From the NCBI RefSeq assembly GCF_016653615.1, contig NZ_CP067393.1:945673-1009672 (forward strand): a stretch of 64,000 bases of DNA. Direction: 5' to 3'. The position numbers and the translations under genes were made by a program. The DNA is from Entomomonas asaccharolytica (GTDB lineage: Bacteria; Pseudomonadota; Gammaproteobacteria; Pseudomonadales; Pseudomonadaceae). This document shows, piece by piece, positions 53,047-62,157 of the stretch (within the stretch, counting starts at the first letter, position 1; each line of letters opens with the position of its first letter). Under the pieces are notes generated by a model that did no database searches, was not told the DNA's origin, and was given only the letters and a program-made list of their open reading frames with translations.

Positions 53047-53537
53047 CACAGGTTTGGTTAGGTCTAGGAAGTAATATCAATCAACAGCAGCATATTTCGG
53101 CTGCATTATTGGCACTTTCAAAGGTGTTGCAGAATATGCAATGTTCTCCCGTTTTTGAGAGTGAGTCTGTAGGAATTACCAGTAGTAATTTTTATAATCT
53201 AGTAGTGACAGGGTCAACTTCATTGCCTCTCTTAGAACTAAGTGCTATTTTAAAGAAAATAGAAGCAGATAACGGACGCTATGATAAAAATAAGAAGTCC
53301 TTGCCGTTAGATGTAGATCTATTATTGTATGGTGAGCAAGTGGGTGAATTTGATCGTATCACCTTACCCCATACAGGTATTTTAAAGAATGCCTATGTGC
53401 TATTGCCACTTTCCATGCTATCACCTTTCCATAAACATCCCATATTGGGTATGACCTTTGCTGAAATATGGCAACATTCTCAATCTGAGATAAATCAGAA
53501 ACTATGGATTATTGATACTCCTTGGCTTAGCTGTTAA
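53037..53537 (+). CDS. folK: Hydroxymethyl-dihydropterin pyrophosphokinase FolK
   Basis: 166 residues. WLGLGSNINQQQHI, FESESVGITSSNFYNLVV, RYDKNKKSLPLDVDLLLYG and LPHTGILKNAYVLLPL are the HPPK blocks; the L-D-V-D-L-L pair of aspartates binds Mg2+. It acts right after FolB. The PRxLDxD motif is degenerate at its first residue (LPLDVDLLL). Confidence 0.94.
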   Translation: MSLTQVWLGLGSNINQQQHISAALLALSKVLQNMQCSPVFESESVGITSSNFYNLVVTGSTSLPLLELSAILKKIEADNGRYDKNKKSLPLDVDLLLYGEQVGEFDRITLPHTGILKNAYVLLPLSMLSPFHKHPILGMTFAEIWQHSQSEINQKLWIIDTPWLSC

Positions 53538-53618
53538 GGCTAAAATACTAGAGATATTGGTTGTTAGTTTTATAGTTAAGAGAGATAATTCTATTCGTCT
53601 CAACATGAGGAGTATGCC

Positions 53619-54488
53619 ATGAAAGAACGGGGTACATTTGTTATTAATGCCTATGCTGGATTTATTGTTTTAGCGATATTTATAGGGATAGCTGTCTATT
53701 TATTAAAACCGATATTAAGCGAACAATTACCAAGCATTAGTCATATAGTGATAGCTGCTGTATTAGTGGTTGTGTCATTTTTATTGCTTACTTCTATGCG
53801 TATTATTGAGCCTAATCAAGCACGGGTTATTATTTTCTTTGGTACTTATTTAGGTACTATTCGTAAAAGTGGTATTTTTATGACCGTACCATTGGCTAAA
53901 TCGATTGATATTTCATTACGGGTTAGAAATTTTAATAGTAATACCTTAAAGGTTAATGATATTGATGGTAATCCAATTGAGATTGCAGCAGTGGTGGTTT
54001 ATCGGGTAGTTGATACAGCGAAAGCATGTTTTGATGTAGAACACTACGAATATTTTGTGGCTGTACAAAGTGAAACAGCCATTCGTCATGTGGCTACTAA
54101 GTATCCTTATGATACCTTTACTGATAGCGATATTTCTTTACGGGGCAATGCTGAGGCAGTGGCAGAGGAGTTAACACGTGAACTGCAAGAGCGTCTTTCA
54201 GTAGCGGGGGTAGAGGTAATTGAAGCACGTATTACTCACTTAGCCTATTCGCCTGAAATTGCCAGTGCAATGCTACAGCGCCAACAAGCAAGAGCGATAC
54301 TTTCCGCTAGACAAATTATCGTTGAAGGGGCTGTTTATATGTCTAAAACAGCTATTCAGCAGTTAGAGCAAGACGGCACGCTAAATTTACAGGGCGAGCA
54401 ACGCGCTAAATTAGTGAATAATCTATTAGTGTCTATTATTAGTGATCGTGGTACGCAACCAATTATTAATACAGGAACTTTAGACTAA
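53619..54488 (+). CDS. SPFH/Band 7 (prohibitin-like) membrane protein
   Basis: 289 residues. Two N-terminal helices (FVINAYAGFIVLAIFIGIAV and IVIAAVLVVVSFLLL) precede the SPFH domain, which starts RIIEPNQARVIIFFGTYLGTI and includes DIDGNPIEIAAVVVYRVVDTAKA. A heptad-rich stretch (AEAVAEELTRELQERLS, LQRQQARAILSARQ) follows. Such proteins form membrane microdomain scaffolds that protect proteases or transporters. A nitroreductase gene follows after 22 bases. Confidence 0.9.
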   Translation: MKERGTFVINAYAGFIVLAIFIGIAVYLLKPILSEQLPSISHIVIAAVLVVVSFLLLTSMRIIEPNQARVIIFFGTYLGTIRKSGIFMTVPLAKSIDISLRVRNFNSNTLKVNDIDGNPIEIAAVVVYRVVDTAKACFDVEHYEYFVAVQSETAIRHVATKYPYDTFTDSDISLRGNAEAVAEELTRELQERLSVAGVEVIEARITHLAYSPEIASAMLQRQQARAILSARQIIVEGAVYMSKTAIQQLEQDGTLNLQGEQRAKLVNNLLVSIISDRGTQPIINTGTLD

Positions 54489-54510
54489 TATTTGTGGTAG
54501 GAGTTTGATA

Positions 54511-55032
54511 ATGATTAGCCCATCTATACAAGTATTGCCTGCTCCTGATAAAACGGGTGGTAAGCCATTAATGCAAGCTTTAGCTGAGCGTAAGACGATC
54601 CGTGATTTTAATGATAAACCTATTACAGAACAGGCCCTAAGTGATTTGTTGTGGGCTACTTGGGGAATGAATCGGGAAGGGTGGCGCACCGCTCCTACCA
54701 GCATGAATAATCAACAAATAATAGTGTTTGTGGTTAAGCCAGATGGTATTTGGCGCTTTAATGCAGCACAACATCAGTTAGAAAAAGTATTGGAGCAGAA
54801 CTACTATGCTGCATTTGGTGGCGCGCCTCTTACTTTTATTTATACAGGTTCACAAGGTAAATATGATGCTTTATCAATAGGGGCTTTATATCAAAATGCA
54901 GGGTTGTACTGTGCTTCTATAGGTCTAGGTAATGTGATTGAAACTAATCACAATCAGGTATTAGGTAATAGACTACCCTTGCCTGTGGGTTATAAAATCT
55001 ATATTACGCAATCGTTCGGTTGGCCAAAGTAA
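54511..55032 (+). CDS. SagB/nitroreductase-family oxidoreductase
   Basis: 173 residues from ATG 54511 (TAGGAG upstream). It has ALAERKTIRDFNDKPI, LLWATWGMNREGWRTAPTSMNNQQ for FMN contact, and GAPLTFIY and ALYQNAGLYCASIGLGNV. It is an FMN-dependent nitroreductase-like enzyme, near the SagB/ThcOx branch. Similar proteins in other bacteria have a signal peptide, but none is present here. It appears cotranscribed with the SPFH gene; substrate unknown. Confidence 0.85.
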   Translation: MISPSIQVLPAPDKTGGKPLMQALAERKTIRDFNDKPITEQALSDLLWATWGMNREGWRTAPTSMNNQQIIVFVVKPDGIWRFNAAQHQLEKVLEQNYYAAFGGAPLTFIYTGSQGKYDALSIGALYQNAGLYCASIGLGNVIETNHNQVLGNRLPLPVGYKIYITQSFGWPK

Positions 55033-55039
55033 TTAAGTA

Positions 55040-55064
55040 AACGACCCTTATTGCAAGGGTCGTT
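55040..55064. terminator. Terminator between nitroreductase and bestrophin-like genes
   Basis: AACGACCCTT / AAGGGTCGTT form a 10-bp stem with loop ATTGC, 7 bases after one stop and 7 bases before the convergent one. The T-tract is weak on both sides. Confidence 0.65.
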
Positions 55065-55071
55065 ATTAATT

Positions 55072-55989
55072 TTACATTAATACATCATCAACAGGCTGGA
55101 TAGGTTCTGGTAATTCTTGGCCTATTATTTCTTTGACATTGATTTCTAAATTACGGCTCATTGCATCTAAAGGTAGGTCGTTTTGTTGGGCATCAAAGGG
55201 ATCAGAAATTTGATCACCTAACGCATCTAAACCAAAAAAAGTATAAGCTAAAAAACAAACAGCAAAGGGTGTAGACCAACCAATGCTATCTACTAAGCAG
55301 AAAGGTAATACAAAACAATAAATATGTACTGTTCTATGCAGTAATAGAATATAAGGAAATGGCAGAGGGGTATTTTTTATTTTTTCGCAGCCACTTAGCA
55401 CACCAGAAAGATGGCTTAGTTCACGATCAATACTAGATAATAATACAGCATTGGTATTGGTTTTGTGACAGGTGTTAGCAAATGCTATACCTAATTTACT
55501 TAACAACTTGTTAGGAATATTAGGAGAGTTCTCAAGTTCTTGGTATTCCTGCTTTGTAAGATAAGGTTCTAAATCTTGTAAAGGAGCATTATCACGCAGC
55601 GTATTACGTAATGCATAACCAAAAGCAATAATTTTATTCGTAATAGCCTGTTGTTCTTCTTTAGACAGTTGCGGAAAGAAACTAACCAATTGCCTAGTTA
55701 AGTTACGGCCACTGATTAGCAATTGTCCCCATAAGGTTCTAGCTTCCCAGAAACGTTGATAAGCAACATTATTTCTAAAACTTAAAAAGATAGCTAAGGT
55801 AATACCCCAAATAGTAAAGGGGGCAGCAGTAATAATAATTTTATAGTGGTACAGTGTGCCATGACTTAATACCACAAGCGAACTCAGTAATACAGTAAAT
55901 AATACTCTACGCCATATAATAGGGATAATAGACCCTTTTTTAGTAAATAGTAGGGCAAAGGTAGAGGGCGTTTTTGATTTAACAATCAT
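55072..55989 (-). CDS. Bestrophin-like (UPF0187) membrane protein
   Basis: 305 residues from ATG at 55989. IVKSKTPSTFALLFTKKGSIIPIIWRRVLF, then PFTIWGITLAIFLSFRNNVAYQRFWEARTLWGQLL are the bacterial bestrophin hallmarks, followed by TVHIYCFVLPFCLVDSIGW and YTFFGLDALGDQISDPFDAQQNDLPLDAM. The family forms pentameric anion or cation channels in the inner membrane. Ion and role unknown here. Confidence 0.9.
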   Translation of the reverse strand: MIVKSKTPSTFALLFTKKGSIIPIIWRRVLFTVLLSSLVVLSHGTLYHYKIIITAAPFTIWGITLAIFLSFRNNVAYQRFWEARTLWGQLLISGRNLTRQLVSFFPQLSKEEQQAITNKIIAFGYALRNTLRDNAPLQDLEPYLTKQEYQELENSPNIPNKLLSKLGIAFANTCHKTNTNAVLLSSIDRELSHLSGVLSGCEKIKNTPLPFPYILLLHRTVHIYCFVLPFCLVDSIGWSTPFAVCFLAYTFFGLDALGDQISDPFDAQQNDLPLDAMSRNLEINVKEIIGQELPEPIQPVDDVLM

Positions 55990-56148
55990 AAAAGAATAAG
56001 TAAGCAATATTAAAGAGTGAATTTTAATACGATATAAGAAAAAAAGCCTTAACTAATTAAAAATTTAATAGAAGGCAATTTTTTTCAATACAACAGACAG
56101 CTTATTTGACAATCTTTCCTTATAAAGTTTAATTAGGATGTAGTCTAA

Positions 56149-56742
56149 ATGAGTATAAGTCTTTTTTTATCCATGGCAGTGTATGCTTTAGTCACCTCAA
56201 TCACACCTGGCCCTGTTAATGTGGTGGCGTTAAGTTATGGTACTCAATATGGTGTGAGAATTTCAGCTATTTATGTGACAGGACAGGCCACAGGTTATAC
56301 CTTGCTGTTACTTTTAATTGGCTTAGGTTTGCATCATACATTAGAAGTTTATCCCTTATTGATTACCATTATCCAGTGGTCTGGTATCGCTTTTTTACTT
56401 TTTCTAGCCTATAAGTTTTTTACCGATAATGGACAATTACAAACAGCTAAACAGCGAAGTAGTAATAGACCTTTTTTATATGGCGCATTAATGCAATGGC
56501 TAAATCCTAAAGCATGGCTTTGTTCAGTGGCAGGTATTGGCGCTTACACAATGCAAGGTAATACATTATTAGTTTGGCAGTTTGCTGTTCTCTATTGGAT
56601 TATTTGTTTTTTGTCTGTGGGATGCTGGGCTTATGCTGGTATTTTTCTACAGCATTTTCTACAAAAGCCTAATTATCTAAAGCGATTTAATCAGTTAATG
56701 GCATTGTTATTAGTAGCCAGCGCAGTATTTTTAGCACTGTAG
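56149..56742 (+). CDS. LysE-family amino-acid exporter
   Basis: 197 residues, six helices. SITPGPVNVVALSYG at the N-terminus is the LysE/RhtB motif, followed by QATGYTLLLLLIGLGL and ALMQWLNPKAWLCSVAG. It probably exports amino acids or related metabolites. An AraC regulator lies convergently downstream, a common pairing. Confidence 0.9.
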   Translation: MSISLFLSMAVYALVTSITPGPVNVVALSYGTQYGVRISAIYVTGQATGYTLLLLLIGLGLHHTLEVYPLLITIIQWSGIAFLLFLAYKFFTDNGQLQTAKQRSSNRPFLYGALMQWLNPKAWLCSVAGIGAYTMQGNTLLVWQFAVLYWIICFLSVGCWAYAGIFLQHFLQKPNYLKRFNQLMALLLVASAVFLAL

Positions 56743-56837
56743 TTCAGTCACTTTTTTTATACTTTATTGAATGATTTAGACATATTATTGCTACTGTCTT
56801 TAGCCATCTTGTAAAACGATGGGAACAGCTATAGAGG

Positions 56838-57671
56838 TTAGGCTTGATACTGTTTTGGGGTAGCCGATAATAGTTTTTTGAAAGTACGTTGAAAATGTGC
56901 TTGGTCAGAGAAACCACTAGCCATTGCGGCATCAATAATATTACTACCCTGTCTCAATAGATGTTGACCATATTGAATACGACGGTTAATTAAATAATCA
57001 TGGGGAGTGATCCCATAATACTTTTTAAAGCTACGAATGAGGTAGTAAGGTGAAAGTTTCACCTGTTCACAAAGGGTATCTAATTGTATAGATTCTGTGC
57101 AGTGCGCAGAAATATACTCTGCTACTTGCTGTAACTTATCGTGGGGTAGGGGCAGTTTGTCTGTTATAGCAACAGGAGTAATTTGTTGTTGTAATAATGA
57201 AAAGAAATTAATAGCTGCCAATTGTTTATACAATATCTCATGTTCTGAATTAGACAGCGTCGTATAAAGTGCTGTTAGCCCTTGATAGATTGCAGTATTG
57301 TGTGTAATGGTTTTTGGGAAAGGGTAAAAATGACCTTCATTAATTCCTAGTTCTTGTTGCAATTGAGTTAACCAAACAACATCCACATAGTACATAAGAT
57401 AAGACCATGGTTGATTATTGATTGGGTTACAGGCATGTACTGTATCAGGATTGATTAATACAACTGTTCCTAATCTAGTTTGATGATTGGTAGTGCCATC
57501 AAAATAGCTACTGGTTCCTGCTGTAATAGCACCTATTGAAAAAGTATTATGAATATGTGGCTGATAGCAGGCTTTTCTACCATCAGCAACGGCACGTACT
57601 TCTAAAAAAGGCAAAGCAGAATGACGCCAGAATATTATTGGATTACTTGTATGCAAAGCTGTTACCTGCAT
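56838..57671 (-). CDS. AraC-family transcription regulator
   Basis: 277 residues. The N-terminal cupin-like arm holds histidines in CYQPHIHNTFSIGAITAG, and the C-terminal 100 residues contain two helix-turn-helix units (LDTLCEQVKLSPYYLIRSFKKYYGITPHDYLINRRI and IIDAAMASGFSDQAHFQRTFKKLLSATPKQY). It likely controls the neighbouring LysE exporter gene or the MFS gene. Ligand unknown. Confidence 0.92.
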   Translation of the reverse strand: MQVTALHTSNPIIFWRHSALPFLEVRAVADGRKACYQPHIHNTFSIGAITAGTSSYFDGTTNHQTRLGTVVLINPDTVHACNPINNQPWSYLMYYVDVVWLTQLQQELGINEGHFYPFPKTITHNTAIYQGLTALYTTLSNSEHEILYKQLAAINFFSLLQQQITPVAITDKLPLPHDKLQQVAEYISAHCTESIQLDTLCEQVKLSPYYLIRSFKKYYGITPHDYLINRRIQYGQHLLRQGSNIIDAAMASGFSDQAHFQRTFKKLLSATPKQYQA

Positions 57672-57733
57672 TATTGAATAAATTGCATAGTTATACTAAA
57701 CGGAAGCTATTGATATGGCAAGTAATTTGCTCC

Positions 57734-58987
57734 TTAAGTAGCTGGATGATTAGCTCCCTGTTTTGGCAGACATAAAGAAATAACAGCCGCTATAATCAGT
57801 AAAATACCTGCGCTACCAAAAGAAATCCAATGGTTATGGAAAACTTCATAAGCCCAACCGCCTAGCCATGAGCTGATCATAGCGCCAATCTGATGACCTA
57901 AATAAGTCCAACCGTAAAGAATACCAACTAAGCGAATACCATAAATATCAGCAAGTATGGCTGAGGACAGCGCTATACTACCTGACCACACCAAGCCACC
58001 AATAGCTGCTACGGTATAAAGTTCCCATTTAGTTGCCACCATCACTAGTGCAATAAAACCTAAACCCCTTACAAAATAAATAGCAGCAAGCAAATGTCGA
58101 CGTTGGAAAATATCTGAGATACGTCCTAATATCACTGTACCAAAGATGGCTACTAGGCCAATTAAGCCAATACCTATTGAGCTAGTGGTTTCATCAAAAC
58201 CATGATCTACCAACATTGGTATACCATGTGTGCCGAGTAGATTCATACTAAAACCACAGGTAAATAATCCAACACAAATTTGCCAAAAAGGACGAGTACG
58301 AATTGCTTCACTAACTGTTAAAAATGGTGTAGCAGGCTGATTAATTTTACTGGCTTGTGCTTTCTTCGCTATTTGTTCAGGTAATAAGTCAGTATGTTCA
58401 GGAGCGTCATCACGAATAATAAGTAAAGCAGTAGGGATGGTTAGCAGTGCAAATATAATAGCATAACCCACCATGGTCGTTTGCCAGCTAAATTGCCCAA
58501 TAGTATAGGTAAATACTGGCGTCATAACGGCAATACCTGCCATTGAACCTGTTGACAGAAAGAATAGTGCCATGCCACGTTTACGGGTAAACCAACGACT
58601 TAAAACAGGGGTTAAAGCCACAGGGCTAGTAAAAGCAAGACCTACTGATAAGGTAAGACCGAAGGCTAAGAAAAAGCTAACTAAGTCAGTAGCAAACACT
58701 GTCCAAATTGAAGAGCTAACAACAATAATAGTACCTAGAATAAGTACAAACCGTGTGCCATATTTATTGACTAAATACCCTGCGATGGGCATACCAATAC
58801 CATAAAACAACATACCAATGGCAATAATGGCTGATAACCAACTACGACTAAAACCAAGATCATGTAACATGGGTAAGAAAAATGGGCCAATACTCATTCT
58901 CATACCTACGGTTAACATGGTTAATAGGGTGGCTGCGGCTACAATATTCCAACCGAAATACCAACTACCCACGCTATTTTTAGCCAA
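57734..58987 (-). CDS. Major facilitator superfamily transporter
   Basis: 417 residues, about 12 hydrophobic helices. Typical MFS loops: GMPIAGYLVNKYGTRFVL (after helix 2, the G-x-x-x-D-R-x-G-like motif), the SMAGIAVMTPVF region and GRISDIFQRRHLL (the second-half repeat). The pattern is near the OFA/oxalate-formate and monocarboxylate groups. Substrate not apparent. Confidence 0.88.
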   Translation of the reverse strand: MAKNSVGSWYFGWNIVAAATLLTMLTVGMRMSIGPFFLPMLHDLGFSRSWLSAIIAIGMLFYGIGMPIAGYLVNKYGTRFVLILGTIIVVSSSIWTVFATDLVSFFLAFGLTLSVGLAFTSPVALTPVLSRWFTRKRGMALFFLSTGSMAGIAVMTPVFTYTIGQFSWQTTMVGYAIIFALLTIPTALLIIRDDAPEHTDLLPEQIAKKAQASKINQPATPFLTVSEAIRTRPFWQICVGLFTCGFSMNLLGTHGIPMLVDHGFDETTSSIGIGLIGLVAIFGTVILGRISDIFQRRHLLAAIYFVRGLGFIALVMVATKWELYTVAAIGGLVWSGSIALSSAILADIYGIRLVGILYGWTYLGHQIGAMISSWLGGWAYEVFHNHWISFGSAGILLIIAAVISLCLPKQGANHPAT

Positions 58988-59162
58988 TTTGAATTCCTCT
59001 TTTATTTTTAGTTATTACTATTGCGTTATTGTTTACTTTGTTAATTATTGGGGGATTGTATTAGTCACATCATGTAATTGATGCCAGTACTATTAATAAG
59101 TTATTTTTAAAAGTGGTTAGATTATAACAATCTGCTATTAGAAACTCTAATAAATAGTTGGC

Positions 59163-59188
59163 AAAAAAAAGGGTACAAACTTGTACCC
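59163..59188 (-). terminator. Terminator of the autotransporter gene
   Basis: GGGTACAA / TTGTACCC hairpin followed by eight Ts on the minus strand, 24 bases after the autotransporter stop. Confidence 0.85.
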
Positions 59189-59211
59189 AAAAGAGTGATA
59201 AGCGTATTTAA

Positions 59212-61932
59212 TTAGAAAGTATAGCGATAACCCACATTAATTTGTTGTTTATCAAAGCGATTACCATTGGCATAGTTTAAATCAGCATGAATAGTATGTT
59301 GCTTATTAATGGTCATACTTACACCTAATTCGTTATCCCAAAAATTACCTTTAAAGCTATGTTTCTCTTTACTGTTGTTTAAACGGTAATTGATATTGTC
59401 ACCTGTAAATTCTCTAACATACCCTGTTTTAAAGTAAACATTAATAGGATTAGCAGTATTTTTAACTTGATAGCCTACAGCCGTACTTACTCTACCTAAG
59501 GTTGAGTCATAATCGCTTAGTTTTATATTTAAACCATTAGATGCACGAACAGTATCACCTTGTTGATGCATGTAACTTAACTGTACTTGCGGTTCTATAT
59601 ACAAACCATCATTAGGGTTTTGCATAAAGAAACGTTTGCCAGCCTCTACAGAGAAACCATAACCATTACTTTTAGCATGACCAGATACTTTATTATTTTG
59701 AGTATCTTTAACACTAAAGTTATTTTTAATATGGTCATATTTTAAGAGAGTATCTACATAGAAGTTATTTTCTGTGGTATAGGTACCATATAACCCAAAA
59801 TTGTAACTACGAACCCCACCATTACCAGCACGGTAATTAGGATTTGCATCAGTGTAACCAGCAGCAACACCTACACGAAGGGCACCTGCTGAAAGATTAA
59901 TAATTTTATCAGCACCTATTTGGGTACCACGATAGTTCATATCGAAGCCACCAAGATTGCCATCGAATGAGTTTAATTTGCCAGCAAAACCACGCATCCA
60001 AATATCAACATCTTTGGTCTGTTCAGTATTACGAAGATCTCCCATGCGTTGCATTAGGTTTTGGGTATTAATATAGCTTACTAGATAACTGGTATTCATA
60101 AAGTTAGCTGCTGCTTGAGCAGTAGTGGTTAATGAACCGATTCCACCCGGAGGAACAGGACCTCTAGCACAATTAGCATCTGCACAAAGTACCCAGTTAT
60201 TGCCTTCTTGGCGTAGCCCAAACTCATAACCACCTTGTTCAACCGTACGATATAAACTAAATTGGTTAGCATTACCACCACTGGTAGTTTCTACTACAGT
60301 TAATTTATCTGTTACTTGGGCTGTGGATGCACCGTTGTTGGCTATAAATAGCAGGTTGTTACTATTAGCATCTAACTGATTGACTTTGATAAGGTCGCCT
60401 ATTTGGTTACCAATATCAGCTTGCATCGCATAGACGCCATTACCTTTTAAATTGTCTACATTTAAGGTAATAGGATCAAAACTATTTACAGGAATGTTAC
60501 TACCAAGTTGTATTCCACTAAATGAAGCAACGCCATTATTTTCTAGATTGGTAATATTAACAAAGCTATTGCCAGTTCCTGATAAAGCAGAATTAACAAT
60601 TAGTGTTAAATCACTTTGACTGTCAATAGTCGCATTAGCAATATTCGAGGTTTGGCTTGCAGAGGTTTGTATGGCTAACATACCTTGATTAGTGATATCC
60701 AGAGCGCCTTGCGAAATACCACCATCATATATACTGGTATAACCACCATTTACAGTAGTATCTTTAATAATGCCTGCATTGTTTACAACCTGCGCAGCAC
60801 CTGTATTAATAGTATTATTAATAGCTTGACCATTATCCCATACTTGTTGTAAACCACCATTATTAATAATATTATCAGTAGCTATCGAGTTAGCATTTTG
60901 TACTTTTTGTGTACCACCGTTATTGACAGTAGTATTGTTAGCTATACCCGCACTAAAAATTTGCTGTATACCACCATTAACAATGGTATCAGTAGCTATT
61001 CCATTACTGTAAACATATTGACTGCCACTATTTAAGGTAGTATTTTTTGCCTCGCCAACACCAGTGCTATTACTGTAAATACGTTGTAAACCACCATTAA
61101 TGGTAGTATCAGTGACTAGACCGTTACCATAGACGTATTGAACGCCTTGCGTATTAATAGTTGTGTTATGAGCCTGTGAACCAATACCGTACACAGACTG
61201 CATACCATTATTAATAATAGTGTTCTCTGCATAACCACCACCATTTTGAGTGGCGTAATTGGCGTTATAAATATATTGTGAACCACCGTTATTAATGATT
61301 GAGCCAATAGCCTTAGCACCAGTACCATAAACGTTTTGCTGTCCACCGTTTATAATAGCATTGATAGCAGTACCTGCTTTAGTGTCATTTGCATGCAAGT
61401 CGCCTGTCTCTAGGTAAACGTATTGTTTACCACCTGTTTCAATCGTAGAGCCAGTAGATACACCACCTGCCAAAACTTTTTCAATACCGCCATTTTTTAT
61501 AGTGGTATTAGTAAGTTCTGCTGGAAATGTGTCCCAACGCATACTATCGTCAACAAGTGCGCCAAAGCCTGCTTGGCCAACCAAAACTGTACCACCATTT
61601 TCTACTGTAGTATTGTTTGCTGTACCACCCACTCGTAGTTGACTGTCTGTTCCTGTAACAGTAACGCCCTCTGCTGTGGCGTAATAATAATCATCGCTAT
61701 TGGGATCACAATTGCTATTGCTACAGCCAGGAAGTAATACGAGTTGTCCACCATTTTGCACAGTGGCATTAATATAGTCATGATTAAAGGCATATACCCC
61801 TGGATGAGTAACAATTTCATCTTGTAAGATTTGATTAGCTTTCCTTGCAAATGCAGGATTAGCAATTGCTAGTAATAAAAGTGGGTATAGTAAAGTACCA
61901 GTAGGTATTTTAACAAACTTAGTATAGGACAT
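59212..61932 (-). CDS. AIDA-type autotransporter adhesin
   Basis: 906 residues from ATG 61932, which gives a signal peptide (TGTLLYPLLLLAIANPAFA); the longer frame to 62010 adds a non-signal leader. Residues about 60-440 are AIDA-type repeats of 13-20 residues (N-N-G-G-x-Q-x-V-x-x-x-G-x-A-x-x-T-T-I-N), the beta-helix passenger. A pertactin-like region follows, and the last 270 residues form the translocator barrel, starting at VDIWMRGFAGKLNSFDG and ending NVGYRYTF. It is likely an adhesin or biofilm protein on the cell surface. Confidence 0.92.
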   Translation of the reverse strand: MSYTKFVKIPTGTLLYPLLLLAIANPAFARKANQILQDEIVTHPGVYAFNHDYINATVQNGGQLVLLPGCSNSNCDPNSDDYYYATAEGVTVTGTDSQLRVGGTANNTTVENGGTVLVGQAGFGALVDDSMRWDTFPAELTNTTIKNGGIEKVLAGGVSTGSTIETGGKQYVYLETGDLHANDTKAGTAINAIINGGQQNVYGTGAKAIGSIINNGGSQYIYNANYATQNGGGYAENTIINNGMQSVYGIGSQAHNTTINTQGVQYVYGNGLVTDTTINGGLQRIYSNSTGVGEAKNTTLNSGSQYVYSNGIATDTIVNGGIQQIFSAGIANNTTVNNGGTQKVQNANSIATDNIINNGGLQQVWDNGQAINNTINTGAAQVVNNAGIIKDTTVNGGYTSIYDGGISQGALDITNQGMLAIQTSASQTSNIANATIDSQSDLTLIVNSALSGTGNSFVNITNLENNGVASFSGIQLGSNIPVNSFDPITLNVDNLKGNGVYAMQADIGNQIGDLIKVNQLDANSNNLLFIANNGASTAQVTDKLTVVETTSGGNANQFSLYRTVEQGGYEFGLRQEGNNWVLCADANCARGPVPPGGIGSLTTTAQAAANFMNTSYLVSYINTQNLMQRMGDLRNTEQTKDVDIWMRGFAGKLNSFDGNLGGFDMNYRGTQIGADKIINLSAGALRVGVAAGYTDANPNYRAGNGGVRSYNFGLYGTYTTENNFYVDTLLKYDHIKNNFSVKDTQNNKVSGHAKSNGYGFSVEAGKRFFMQNPNDGLYIEPQVQLSYMHQQGDTVRASNGLNIKLSDYDSTLGRVSTAVGYQVKNTANPINVYFKTGYVREFTGDNINYRLNNSKEKHSFKGNFWDNELGVSMTINKQHTIHADLNYANGNRFDKQQINVGYRYTF

Positions 61933-62157
61933 TAGGATAATACTCCGATAATTACTGCTAACTCTATCAAAATATCCTAATAAATTTAGGAAGATAAGTT
62001 GCTTCCTCAAATATACTATACTTTGGTCTATCTCTTTAAATCCAAGATTCTTTAAGTGTGATGTAGTTCACGATATGTTTAATAATCCACAACTTTTGTT
62101 AGCTATTGTTCAGATAAGTTAAAATAATTGGCTTTGTATTTGTGTTATTGCTATTTA
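61933..62157. other. Intergenic region upstream of the autotransporter
   Basis: Promoter region for the minus-strand autotransporter; GGAG lies 10 bases ahead of its start. No other feature was recognised. Confidence 0.4.
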
